Positions 38,204 to 46,701 of a DNA stretch of 64,000 nucleotides are shown piece by piece. The notes under the pieces were generated by a model. The model had not been told where the DNA came from and searched no databases. It saw nothing but the letters and a program-made list of their open reading frames with translations. Source of the DNA: Conservatibacter flavescens. GTDB lineage: Bacteria > Pseudomonadota > Gammaproteobacteria > Enterobacterales > Pasteurellaceae. The DNA lies in NCBI RefSeq assembly GCF_002795425.1, contig NZ_PHHA01000020.1, positions 82,134-146,133 of the forward strand, read 5' to 3'. The translations under genes were made by a program, and so were the position numbers. Within the stretch, counting starts at the first letter, position 1. Each line of letters opens with the position of its first letter.

Positions 38204-40069
38204 ATGCTACATCAAATATTTCATGAACACTTTAGCTTTTTATCAATGGATCTTTTATTGGTATTGCTGTTTCTTGTGGGAGCGATCATTTTATTTGTTA
38301 GCAATAAAATTCGCATGGATGTCGTCGCGTTATTAGTTATTCTCGCATTTTCATTAAGTGGCATTTTAACGGTCGAAGAAGTATTTGCGGGTTTTAGTGA
38401 TCCCAATATCATTTTGATTGCCTTATTGTTCATTGTGGGGGAAGGGCTGGTTCGCACAGGGATAGCTTATCAGGTGAGCGAATGGCTCATGAAAGCGGCC
38501 AAAAATAGTGAAACAAAAGTCTTAATTTTATTGATGCTCGCTGTCGCATCTTTAGGCGCATTTATGAGTTCTACGGGGGTAGTGGCTATTTTCATTCCCG
38601 TAGTCCTGACCATTTGCCGTCAGATGAATATATCTCCTCGTCGTTTAATGATGCCTTTAAGTATGGCTGGGTTAATTAGCGGTATGATGACATTGATTGC
38701 CACAGCACCTAACTTAGTCGTAAATAGTGAATTGATTCGAGCGCATCTTCCTCGTCTGAGCTTTTTCTCTTTTACCCCTATCGGTTTATTGATTTTATTG
38801 TTAGGGATTATTTACATGTTAGTGGTGAGACGTTGGTTATCTGATGCTTCTGATGACATGTTAGAGACAACCAAAAAGCTATCAATCAGTGATTTTGTCG
38901 CAGAATATGGGCTAGCTGGGCGCTCAACTTGTTTGGTTATTCGAGAGGGATCGCCTTTTATTGGTAAACGTTTAGACGAATTACATTTGCGCACACAGTT
39001 TAATATGGACATTATTTCCATTGAACGCTGGCGACGTTTTCGACCTATTTCTGTCAGTGCATTCGGGACGACAGAATTAAAGGAAAAGGATATTTTACTG
39101 ATTGATATCAATGATCCTGAATTTATCCTAGCTGATTTTTGTGAACAATATAATTTAGCCGTAGCAGAAGTGGGAGCGGGTTATTATGCTCGTCAAGCGA
39201 AGTTAATTGGTATGGTAGAGATTACCCCAGTACCTAGCTCAAACATTGTGGGAAAAACGGCGAGTGAACTACGTATTCGCTCGGTTTATGGTTTAAATGT
39301 GCTTGGAATAAAACGTGATGGGGAAATCTTAACAGACGATATTTCTCATCAACCATTCAAAATGGGGGACTTATTATTAGTCATGGGAGAGTGGCGTCTA
39401 ATTGAAGCCATGCGCAATCAAACCAAAGATTTTTTTATGTTGAATTATCCAATGGAGATAGAAAAAGCGTCTCCAGCAAGTTCACAAGCACCTTATGCTT
39501 TATTATCAATTAGCTTAATGGTGTTGTTAATGGTATCAGGCTGGGTTCCCAATGTCATCGCGGCACTGATTGCTTGTTTATGTTTAGCGAAGTTTCGTTG
39601 TGTTGATGCCAAAAGCGCTTATGACTCAATCCATTGGGCGAGTTTGATCTTGATTGTTGGAATGATGCCTTTTTCTCTCGCCTTACAAAAAACTGGCGGT
39701 GTCAGCCTGATTGTTGATGGCATGATGAACTTAGTGGGAGATTGGGGACATCACGGTATTTTAATGATCTTATTTATTCTTTGTGCAGGAGTGGGATTAT
39801 TTATTTCTAATACGGCAACAGCTATTTTAATGGCGCCTATTGCGATTAATTTAGCAGAACACCTAAATGCCTCTGCACTACCTTTTGCAATGACCGTGGC
39901 AATAGCCGCTTCAGCCGCATTTATGACACCCGTTTCTTCACCAGTAAATACGATGGTACTTGGCCCAGGAGGTTATAAATTTATAGACTTTATCAAGGTA
40001 GGAGTACCGTTCACATTCATTGTGATGTTAGTCACTGTATTTATAGTACCGATATTATTTCCGTTTTAA
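38204..40069 (+). CDS. SLC13/DASS-type transporter with two TrkA-C (RCK_C) domains, YfbS-like
   Basis: 621 residues from ATG 38204 (GAGGAAAG just upstream; the longer frame from 38132 reads through the rnhB terminator). Layout: about six N-terminal helices, two soluble RCK_C domains (about 225-310 and 320-405; GSPFIGKRLDEL, VGKTASELRIRSVYG), then a second membrane half. Signature loops are MSSTGVVAIFIPVVL and ISNTATAILMAPIAI, with FMTPVSSPVNTMVLGPGGY near the end, as in DASS carriers. The substrate is not evident; related proteins include E. coli YfbS. It sits alone between rnhB and the metal exporter. Confidence 0.85.
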   Translation: MLHQIFHEHFSFLSMDLLLVLLFLVGAIILFVSNKIRMDVVALLVILAFSLSGILTVEEVFAGFSDPNIILIALLFIVGEGLVRTGIAYQVSEWLMKAAKNSETKVLILLMLAVASLGAFMSSTGVVAIFIPVVLTICRQMNISPRRLMMPLSMAGLISGMMTLIATAPNLVVNSELIRAHLPRLSFFSFTPIGLLILLLGIIYMLVVRRWLSDASDDMLETTKKLSISDFVAEYGLAGRSTCLVIREGSPFIGKRLDELHLRTQFNMDIISIERWRRFRPISVSAFGTTELKEKDILLIDINDPEFILADFCEQYNLAVAEVGAGYYARQAKLIGMVEITPVPSSNIVGKTASELRIRSVYGLNVLGIKRDGEILTDDISHQPFKMGDLLLVMGEWRLIEAMRNQTKDFFMLNYPMEIEKASPASSQAPYALLSISLMVLLMVSGWVPNVIAALIACLCLAKFRCVDAKSAYDSIHWASLILIVGMMPFSLALQKTGGVSLIVDGMMNLVGDWGHHGILMILFILCAGVGLFISNTATAILMAPIAINLAEHLNASALPFAMTVAIAASAAFMTPVSSPVNTMVLGPGGYKFIDFIKVGVPFTFIVMLVTVFIVPILFPF

Positions 40070-40160
40070 TTAAACGTTATCACGTGTTTCTAGTTGGGAA
40101 TGATTGTTAAAGTGTCTATTTTGAGCGAAAGATAATTTATGATTGAGCTGTATAGTAGAC

Positions 40161-40218
40161 AAAAATGCGGGAACAAGATGTAGTAACACCTTATACTACA
40201 AGGGCAACCCGCACTTTT
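40161..40218 (-). terminator. Large two-part hairpin built from degenerate uptake sequences
   Basis: Outer arms: AAAAATGCGGG (40161-40171) and CCCGCACTTTT (40208-40218), 11 pairs with one G-U. Inner arms: TGTAGTA (40179-40185) and TACTACA (40194-40200). Read on the minus strand it ends GCATTTTTG, giving a U-tract, about 28 bases beyond the CDF gene stop, so it is probably that operon's terminator. Confidence 0.65.
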
Positions 40219-40245
40219 GAAATATGAATATCCCCGCACTTTTTG

Positions 40246-41205
40246 TTAATGTTGATGTGCGTGATGGTTATGATTGTCATGCATTTTGCAGTGTAGCTGT
40301 TCGTTATGGCCATGCTCTTGGCTTTCCATTTGCAGTGTGGCATGGTGGATTCCATAATGTTGTAGGAGGTGTTCGATCTCCTGACGTATGTTTTGGGCCT
40401 GGTGAACAGTCATGTTTCCATCGACAACAATGTGTGCGGAAAGGAGATGTTGCTGGCTTGTGAGTGTCCAGAGGTGAAAATCGTGAATATTTTCTACACC
40501 TTTTACCTGTTGTATTTCAGTGATGAGTTTACTTTGGTCGATATGTTTGGGAGCGCCTTGCATTAAAATATGGAGGGTGCTTTTAATCACATTGAAGCCA
40601 CTATTGGCAATCAGTAGGGAAACGAAAATACTGATAAGTGGGTCGGCTATTCTCCAGTCAAAAAATAATATACATAATGCCGCAATAATGGCACCAATTG
40701 AACCGAGTAGATCGCTTAAAACATGAAGATAGGCACTTTTCATGTTTAAGTTTTCTTCTATGTCGCTATGACGGTGCATATACCATGCGATAATGAGGTT
40801 GACTAATAAGCCGAGAATACTCACCACGAGCATACCTTGACTGGCAACTTGGGGTGGGTTGCTAAAACGAGTGACTGCTTCGATAATAATGAAGACGGCG
40901 ATGATTATTAGGGTTAAGCCGTTGAGTAGCGCGAACAGGATTTCAGCGCGTTTATAGCCAAATGTTTGATGGTGATTACTCGCCTTTTTGCCTAGTTTAA
41001 ATGCTAATAAGGAAAATCCGAGAGCAAGGGCATCTGATAGCATATGACCAGCATCAGATAACAGGGCAAGAGAGCCGGTGATAAAGCCGGCGATGATTTC
41101 AACCAGCATAAACGAGGCAATGACGATCAGTGAAACTTTGAGTACTTGTTGGTTTATGTCGTGTCCATGATGGTGTCCAGCATGGTTGTGCGTATGATGG
41201 TTCAT
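40246..41205 (-). CDS. Cation diffusion facilitator (zinc exporter, ZitB/CzcD-like)
   Basis: Proton-coupled divalent metal exporter. 319 residues. His-rich at both ends (MNHHTHNHAGHHHGHD; HDNHNHHAHQH). Six helices with metal site residues SDAGHMLSD (helix 2) and HVLSDLLGS (helix 5), the HD-HD pattern of zinc carriers, and a C-terminal cytosolic domain (VENIHDFHLWTLTSQQHLL). Its ATG overlaps the pdxR stop by 4 bases (ATGA), so it is translationally coupled to the regulator, an unusual partner. Confidence 0.92.
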   Translation of the reverse strand: MNHHTHNHAGHHHGHDINQQVLKVSLIVIASFMLVEIIAGFITGSLALLSDAGHMLSDALALGFSLLAFKLGKKASNHHQTFGYKRAEILFALLNGLTLIIIAVFIIIEAVTRFSNPPQVASQGMLVVSILGLLVNLIIAWYMHRHSDIEENLNMKSAYLHVLSDLLGSIGAIIAALCILFFDWRIADPLISIFVSLLIANSGFNVIKSTLHILMQGAPKHIDQSKLITEIQQVKGVENIHDFHLWTLTSQQHLLSAHIVVDGNMTVHQAQNIRQEIEHLLQHYGIHHATLQMESQEHGHNEQLHCKMHDNHNHHAHQH

Positions 41206-42614
41206 GGGGTTTCCTCTTGATTGATAAAAATTGTGATTAATTTTTTGACCGCACTTTCTAACGCTTGTTCAGTGAGATTGCCGAATCCTAAAGAAAATAA
41301 GCATTTTTGTTGAAAATAAACGGGATACAGTTTTATTTTTTCTTGTTCTGCGCGTTGGGTAATATGTTCAACACTACGTTGCTCATTGATTAATTCAATG
41401 AGCAAATAGACGCCACAGTGTTCACCATAATAGCGAATTTTGTGGGAATATGGTTGGAATAGTTGGCACAGCAAAGCCATTTTTTTACGATAAATTTTAC
41501 GCATGCGATGAATATGTTTTTCAAATTCGCCTTGTTGCATAAATTGAGCCAAGCGTTGTTGCTCAAAGCGCGATACGCTGCAATTAAAAAAGCCACAATA
41601 TTGTTGGTAATCCGCTAATAAGGATTTGGGCAACACCATAAATGCCGTGCGCAGTGAAGGCATAAATAGCTTTGAAAAGGAACCAAAATAAATCACTTTT
41701 TCCTGCACATCAAGGCTCTGTAAGGCTGGGATTGGCTTGCCTTGATATCGAAACTCACTATCGTAGTCATCTTCAATTAGGTATCGATCCGGTGCGGCAT
41801 TTGCCCATTCTAGTAATTGTTGGCGTTGGCTAATGCTAATGGGCGTGCCGAAGGGGTATATGTGTGCTGGAGTGATATAGGCAACATTAGCTTGGTATTG
41901 ATATAATTCAGCAATATTTAATTGATAATTATCAGCGGATAAGGAGAGTTTTATCGTTTGTTTTTGGTAACTGTGTAATATTTTTTCTACAGAGTGATAA
42001 CCATGAGATTCCATAGCATAGGAAAAATCCCGTTGTGGATAGCGTTGATTAAATAACAGAATTAATTGCTGTAGACAGTTTTCAATACCCGCACCAATAA
42101 TAATTTGTTCGGGTTCACAATAGACTCCTCTAGAGGCCGCTAAATAATGGGCAATTTCGCTTCTTAAATTTAAATCTCCTTGTTTTTCGCCTAAAGCTAA
42201 GAGATGTTTTTGTGATTTTTGTAAAATATATCGACCGCACTTTTGCCAACGTAGGAAAGGGAAATGTTGGGTATCAATATAATTTGGATTTAAATCATAT
42301 TGAATATCATTAGGTGGAGAAAAGTGCGGTCGATTTTGGTAAATTTTTGTTGATGAGAATTGGAGTTCAGCTTGAAAAGAAACAAAAAAACCTCGTCGCG
42401 CTTTAGATTCTATATAACCCTCTGCTTGTAATTGCATATAGGCACTTTCCACCGTGTTTTGGCTGATCTGTAAAAACTCGCACAATTGTCGTTTCGATGG
42501 CAATTTTTCTCCAAGTTGTAATTGTTGTTGATGAATGGCTAGGCGGATTTGTTGGTAAAGCTGCAAATACAGTGGACAGGGATCTTGCTTGTTCAAATGA
42601 TAACTCAATTTCAT
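41202..42614 (-). CDS. pdxR: MocR-family PLP-dependent regulator PdxR
   Basis: GntR-type winged helix (about 12-80: YLQLYQQIRLAI, LPSKRQLCEFLQISQNTVES) fused to a fold-type I aminotransferase domain. PLP lysine in FGSFSKLFMPSLR, YLIEDDYDSEFRYQG upstream of it. 470 residues from ATG 42614, which has GAGGT 5 bases upstream; ATG 42647 is possible but would overlap a TTGACA promoter element. Divergent from pdxST, the standard arrangement for a PLP-sensing regulator of the PLP synthase genes. The linker carries uptake sequences at 42234 and 42322. Confidence 0.92.
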   Translation of the reverse strand: MKLSYHLNKQDPCPLYLQLYQQIRLAIHQQQLQLGEKLPSKRQLCEFLQISQNTVESAYMQLQAEGYIESKARRGFFVSFQAELQFSSTKIYQNRPHFSPPNDIQYDLNPNYIDTQHFPFLRWQKCGRYILQKSQKHLLALGEKQGDLNLRSEIAHYLAASRGVYCEPEQIIIGAGIENCLQQLILLFNQRYPQRDFSYAMESHGYHSVEKILHSYQKQTIKLSLSADNYQLNIAELYQYQANVAYITPAHIYPFGTPISISQRQQLLEWANAAPDRYLIEDDYDSEFRYQGKPIPALQSLDVQEKVIYFGSFSKLFMPSLRTAFMVLPKSLLADYQQYCGFFNCSVSRFEQQRLAQFMQQGEFEKHIHRMRKIYRKKMALLCQLFQPYSHKIRYYGEHCGVYLLIELINEQRSVEHITQRAEQEKIKLYPVYFQQKCLFSLGFGNLTEQALESAVKKLITIFINQEETP

Positions 42615-42640
42615 TGCTGACCTCATTAAAATGTTTGATT

Positions 42641-42669
42641 TTGACACTTTTAATGCTGCCTGATTATAG
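42641..42669 (+). promoter_or_regulatory. Possible pdxST promoter
   Basis: TTGACA (42641-42646) is a perfect -35. The -10 is poor (GATTATAG region, 42662-42669), as expected for an activator-dependent promoter. It lies between divergent pdxR and pdxS. Confidence 0.45.
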
Positions 42670-42716
42670 CAAAAATAACGCTGTTTTAAATAATGACATT
42701 ATAAAGGAGAATAAAA

Positions 42717-43604
42717 ATGACAATATTAACAGGGTCAGATGTGGTAAAACGAGGTATGGCACAAATGCAAAAAGGCGGTGTGATTATGGATGTGGTGAAT
42801 GCTGAACAAGCTCGCATTGCCGAAGCTGCAGGTGCTGTTGCGGTAATGGCATTGGAACGTGTGCCTTCTGATATCCGCGCAGCCGGTGGGGTCGCTCGTA
42901 TGGCAAATCCTCGCATTGTACGCGAAGTCATGACGGCAGTGTCTATTCCAGTTATGGCAAAGGCGCGTATCGGACATATTACTGAAGCGCGAGTTTTGGA
43001 AGCAATGGGTGTCGATTATATTGATGAAAGCGAAGTATTAACGCCTGCTGATGAAGAGTTTCATTTACTGAAAAGCGAGTTTACGGTGCCTGTTGTCTGC
43101 GGTTGTCGTGATTTGGGAGAAGCCTTACGCCGTATTGGTGAAGGGGCATCGATGTTGCGAACGAAAGGCGAGCCGGGTACAGGAAATATTGTAGAAGCTG
43201 TACGTCATATGCGGAAAGTGAATGGGCAAGTGCGTAAAGTGGTTGCGATGAGCGATGATGAATTAATGACAGAAGCGAAAAACTTAGGGGCGCCATTCGA
43301 ATTATTATTACAAATTAAACAATTAGGTAAATTACCTGTGGTTAATTTTGCTGCAGGTGGTGTGGCCACGCCTGCGGATGCGGCCTTGATGATGGAGTTA
43401 GGTGCTGATGGTGTATTTGTGGGCTCTGGGATTTTTAAGGCGGAAAATCCAGAGAAATTTGCACGGGCTATTGTGCAGGCAACAACACATTATCAGGATT
43501 ATGATCTGATCGCGCGTTTATCAGAAGAATTAGGTGAACCAATGAAAGGCTTAGATATCGCTCGTTTGGCACCAAATGACAGAATGCAAGAGCGTGGGTG
43601 GTAA
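42717..43604 (+). CDS. pdxS: Pyridoxal 5'-phosphate synthase, PdxS subunit
   Basis: Synthase subunit that makes PLP from ribose 5-phosphate, glyceraldehyde 3-phosphate and ammonia (DXP-independent route). 295 residues, TIM barrel. [51 protein letters not shown] with active-site lysine, and [13 protein letters not shown]. Adjacent to pdxT with no gap. Confidence 0.97.
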   Translation: MTILTGSDVVKRGMAQMQKGGVIMDVVNAEQARIAEAAGAVAVMALERVPSDIRAAGGVARMANPRIVREVMTAVSIPVMAKARIGHITEARVLEAMGVDYIDESEVLTPADEEFHLLKSEFTVPVVCGCRDLGEALRRIGEGASMLRTKGEPGTGNIVEAVRHMRKVNGQVRKVVAMSDDELMTEAKNLGAPFELLLQIKQLGKLPVVNFAAGGVATPADAALMMELGADGVFVGSGIFKAENPEKFARAIVQATTHYQDYDLIARLSEELGEPMKGLDIARLAPNDRMQERGW

Positions 43605-43605
43605 C

Positions 43606-44205
43606 ATGAATCATGAGTATAGCCAATTCACAGTTGGAGTGTTGGCATTACAAGGAGCAGTAAGCGAGCACCTCCAACAAATTGAGAAATTAGGTGCTAA
43701 GGCTGTGGCTGTCAAAAACTGTGCACAATTGAATGAGATTGACGCGATAGTGTTGCCTGGTGGGGAAAGTACAGCTATTGGTAAACTCATGCGAAACAGT
43801 GGTTTTATTGATGCCATTCGTGATTTTTCACAGCAAGAAAAACCTATTTTCGGAACGTGCGCTGGAATGATTTTACTCGCGAAACATATTGAGGGCGGAG
43901 AACCTAGCCATTTAGGACTGATGGATATTGTCGTACAACGTAATGCATTTGGGAGACAAGTGGAGAGCTTTCAGGCAAGTCTATCTGTACAGGATTGGGA
44001 TCAGCCTTTCCCTGCTGTATTTATTCGAGCGCCTTATATTACCCGTTTTAACGAAAGTGCGGTCGAAAAACTTGCAGAATTTGAAGGAAATGTGGTGCTA
44101 GCAAAACAAGGGCATTTACTCGCTTGCGCTTTTCATCCGGAATTAACGGCAGATTTGAGAATTATGCGCTTATTTTTAGAGATGATTAAATCAGGTTGTA
44201 GATAA
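43606..44205 (+). CDS. pdxT: Pyridoxal 5'-phosphate synthase glutaminase, PdxT
   Basis: Glutaminase partner that feeds ammonia to PdxS. 199 residues from ATG 43606 (MNHEYSQFTVGVLALQGAVS), 1 base after the pdxS stop. The frame extends upstream to 43576 but that overlaps pdxS. Triad region: PIFGTCAGMILLA (Cys nucleophile), VLPGGESTAIGK, and AFHPEL (His-x-Glu). An uptake sequence at 44055 encodes ESAV. Confidence 0.96.
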   Translation: MNHEYSQFTVGVLALQGAVSEHLQQIEKLGAKAVAVKNCAQLNEIDAIVLPGGESTAIGKLMRNSGFIDAIRDFSQQEKPIFGTCAGMILLAKHIEGGEPSHLGLMDIVVQRNAFGRQVESFQASLSVQDWDQPFPAVFIRAPYITRFNESAVEKLAEFEGNVVLAKQGHLLACAFHPELTADLRIMRLFLEMIKSGCR

Positions 44206-44250
44206 ATCAAACAACTGATAGCAAAATCAGAGGTTTGGTATAAAAATCGT

Positions 44251-44278
44251 TTGACTTATTTTTAAAAGTCAGTATCAT
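44251..44278 (+). promoter_or_regulatory. Promoter of the tRNA-Ser/Arg genes
   Basis: TTGACT (44251-44256), 16-base spacer, TATCAT (44273-44278), then ACCGCCC, the GC-rich discriminator of stringent promoters. The tRNA-Ser begins 21 bases later. Confidence 0.65.
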
Positions 44279-44298
44279 ACCGCCCACAAACCGATTGC

Positions 44299-44388
44299 GG
44301 TGAGATGGCCGAGAGGCTGAAGGCGCACCCCTGCTAAGGGTGTATATGGGAAACTGTATCGAGGGTTCGAATCCCTCTCTCACCGCCA
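44299..44388 (+). tRNA. tRNA-Ser (GCT)
   Basis: 90-base class II tRNA with encoded CCA. Acceptor GGTGAGA pairs with TCTCACC; anticodon GCT at 44333-44335 in loop CTGCTAA; long variable arm; GGTTCGAATCC T-arm. Reads AGC/AGU. Confidence 0.96.
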
Positions 44389-44425
44389 TTTGTTTTGTTC
44401 ATTTAAATAAAATAATGAATATGCT

Positions 44426-44502
44426 GCACCCGTAGCTCAGCTGGATAGAGTACTCGGCTACGAACCGAGCGGTCAGAGGTTCGAATCCTCTCGGGTGCGC
44501 CA
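44426..44502 (+). tRNA. tRNA-Arg (ACG), copy 1
   Basis: 77 bases with CCA. Acceptor GCACCCG pairs with CGGGTGC; anticodon ACG at 44460-44462. Needs TadA deamination of A34 to read CGN codons. Identical to copy 2. Confidence 0.96.
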
Positions 44503-44550
44503 TTCACATTGCGTTTAAATGAATAAAACAGATAATCATATCAAATTTAC

Positions 44551-44627
44551 GCACCCGTAGCTCAGCTGGATAGAGTACTCGGCTACGAACCGAGCGGTCA
44601 GAGGTTCGAATCCTCTCGGGTGCGCCA
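44551..44627 (+). tRNA. tRNA-Arg (ACG), copy 2
   Basis: Sequence identical over 77 bases to the gene 125 bases upstream, in tandem; the 48-base spacer shows no clear terminator. Anticodon ACG at 44585-44587. Confidence 0.96.
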
Positions 44628-44641
44628 TTTCAATAAATATC

Positions 44642-45016
44642 TTATTTTTCTAAAATAATGGGTTGATCTAAGGTTAACGAATAAATATTCGCAATGAAAT
44701 GCGTTTGTTCACTTTGAGGAATGACAAAGGGAATGAAAGACAAAATTTCGTTGTGTAAATGCAATATTTTAGGAAAATCAGCCGCACTTTGAATTTCTGC
44801 AAACATATCTGAGTTTAATGGTTGTGCTGAAAAACCTCGACGAATCCGTCCTAAAGAATTTGCCAAATGAATAAGTAATATTTCCATTTGTTTGGTTTGA
44901 GTATTGACCTGCCACTGTTGTGCTAAATGCTGTTCAATTTGCAAGACAACATGCATAATTTGTTCATCAATGAGCTTGATTTTTTCCAATAGTACTAAGC
45001 GTTGGTAAGTATTCAT
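44642..45016 (-). CDS. PRD-domain-like orphan protein
   Basis: 124 residues from the [20 protein letters not shown] start; a slightly longer frame begins at 45034. The middle ([20 protein letters not shown], then [18 protein letters not shown] and the C-terminal [13 protein letters not shown]) resembles the PTS regulation domain, an all-helical fold normally phosphorylated on histidines. Only one such domain is present and there is no RNA-binding or DNA-binding part. No PTS gene lies nearby. The gene runs toward the tRNA-Arg. Function unknown; the family guess is moderate. Confidence 0.55.
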   Translation of the reverse strand: MNTYQRLVLLEKIKLIDEQIMHVVLQIEQHLAQQWQVNTQTKQMEILLIHLANSLGRIRRGFSAQPLNSDMFAEIQSAADFPKILHLHNEILSFIPFVIPQSEQTHFIANIYSLTLDQPIILEK

Positions 45017-45145
45017 GAGTAAAACTCTTATCAAAATAATTGTTTACTTTATCGTAAATAACCAGAATTAAACAGTGCAGAGATCACAATTTTGTAGCAA
45101 AATAGAGCAAATGCTCCTTAATGCTTAATCAAAATGAGGTTTTTT

Positions 45146-46087
45146 ATGACGTTTGAAAATTATGGCGTAACAATTTCTGCCTTTGGTGATGAAAAAGTTC
45201 TACAATTTCAACCGCACTTAGTCATGCCGACGATTTCTGAAACACAGGTTTTAATCGAAAATCATATTGCAGGGCTGAACCCAGTCGATTATAAAACCCG
45301 TTTGGGGCTAGGCTGGGGAGCGGAAAAATTTAAACAACATTTTCCGGCTGTATTAGGGTTCGATTTTGCGGGCATCGTTGTACAAGCGGGGCGTAAAAGT
45401 GGTTTCCAAGTGGGGGAACGAGTGGCCGCTTTGAGCTTTGAGGGCGGAGCGTATAGTCGTTATGCTCAGGTGGAGGCGAATTTGCTCGCGCGTTTGCCTG
45501 AAAATGTGAGTTTTGAGCAGGCGGGTGCTTTGCCAACAGCTGGGATTACGGCTTATCAATTAGTACAACAGGCACAGTTACAGCCCAAACAAACCGTATT
45601 GATTTCCGCGCCTGTTGGCGGTGTTGGGCATTTATTGGTTCAATTGTTGGCGCAGCAAGGGGTGAACATTGTGGCTATTTGTTCGCCAAATAAAGCAAAA
45701 TTAGCACACAGTCTAGGCGCGCAGGCTGTATTGGATTATACAAATTTATCGGTATTTCCGGATTTACAGGCGGATTTATTTATTGATTTAGTCGGAGGAG
45801 AGGCTGGCGTGAAAGCACTCCGTGCGGTTAAACAAGGTGGGCGTGTGATTTGTGTGCCGACTATTCATGTGCCATTATTGCAAGAGGCTGGGGAGAGCAG
45901 AGGATTAATTGTTGAGAAAATGCTTGCTCAACCGAACGCTTTGGATTTAAGTGTATTGTTGGAATTGGTTTCGAAGCAAAAATTGCAAGTGTTGATTGAA
46001 AAAATTTATCCAATACAAGATATTCAGCAAGCCCATCACGATTTAGCTAAAGGGAAAACGGTGGGTAAGTTATTATTAACCTTATAA
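45146..46087 (+). CDS. Zinc-free MDR-family NADP(H) oxidoreductase (quinone oxidoreductase-like)
   Basis: 313 residues from ATG 45146 (GAGG 9 bases upstream; ATG 45134 also in frame). GroES-like domain (NPVDYKTRLGLGWG, FPAVLGFDFAGIVVQAG) and Rossmann domain with SAPVGGVGHLLVQLLAQ. The zinc cysteines of alcohol dehydrogenases are absent, so it is of the quinone reductase/enoyl reductase type. Ends GKTVGKLLLTL. The next three genes follow within 10 bases each, probably one operon. An uptake sequence lies at 45211. Substrate unknown. Confidence 0.88.
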   Translation: MTFENYGVTISAFGDEKVLQFQPHLVMPTISETQVLIENHIAGLNPVDYKTRLGLGWGAEKFKQHFPAVLGFDFAGIVVQAGRKSGFQVGERVAALSFEGGAYSRYAQVEANLLARLPENVSFEQAGALPTAGITAYQLVQQAQLQPKQTVLISAPVGGVGHLLVQLLAQQGVNIVAICSPNKAKLAHSLGAQAVLDYTNLSVFPDLQADLFIDLVGGEAGVKALRAVKQGGRVICVPTIHVPLLQEAGESRGLIVEKMLAQPNALDLSVLLELVSKQKLQVLIEKIYPIQDIQQAHHDLAKGKTVGKLLLTL

Positions 46088-46096
46088 AAAGAGAGA

Positions 46097-46699
46097 ATGA
46101 TGTTAGATTTTAGTTTGTTTCAACAGTATAAAGGATTGATTTTTGATATGGACGGCACGGTAGTGGATACTATGCCCTGCCATGCTCGAGCGTGGGAAAT
46201 GATGGGGGAAGCTCTGGGCTATCCGACAAAAGGAGATGTGATGTACGCAATGGGCGGTGCGCCAGTGCGTACGATTGCTATGGCGACGATGCAAAAATAC
46301 GGCATTCCATTGGAATTGATTGATGAAGTGATTCGCTTAAAACGCGAGTTTGGGATCAAGATGATTCTAGAGGAATCCACACTATTGCCGGCAGCTGATG
46401 TTGTAAAATATTTCTATGGTAAATTACCCTTAGCATTAGGCACTGGCTCTCATCGTGCCGTTGTGGATATGGTATTAGATAAACATGAGATTAGACATTA
46501 TTTTAATGCGGTAGTGACGGCAGATGATGTGGATAAACATAAACCGGAACCCGATACATTTTTACATTGTGCGCGTTTAATGAATGTAGAACCGCAACAT
46601 TGTGTCGTTTTCGAAGATGCGGATCTAGGCGTGCAAGCTGGCTTAAGTGCGGGTATGCATGTATTTGATGTGCGCATAAACCAATTAATTAAGGGCTAA
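46097..46699 (+). CDS. yqaB: HAD-family phosphatase YqaB (fructose-1-phosphatase-like)
   Basis: HAD superfamily, beta-phosphoglucomutase-like group. 200 residues. Motif I IFDMDGTVVDTMPCHARAW, motif II GTGSHRAVVD, motif III Lys, motif IV VVFEDADLGVQAG. E. coli YqaB dephosphorylates fructose 1-phosphate and 6-phosphogluconate. ATG 46097 or 46100. 2 bases before the acetyltransferase. Confidence 0.9.
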   Translation: MMLDFSLFQQYKGLIFDMDGTVVDTMPCHARAWEMMGEALGYPTKGDVMYAMGGAPVRTIAMATMQKYGIPLELIDEVIRLKREFGIKMILEESTLLPAADVVKYFYGKLPLALGTGSHRAVVDMVLDKHEIRHYFNAVVTADDVDKHKPEPDTFLHCARLMNVEPQHCVVFEDADLGVQAGLSAGMHVFDVRINQLIKG

Positions 46700-46701
46700 A
46701 T

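Noticed and set aside
40224..40463. 79-aa plus-strand frame beside the CDF gene
   Set aside because: Almost entirely antisense to the His-rich C-terminus of the CDF protein; the apparent His/Cys content comes from that.
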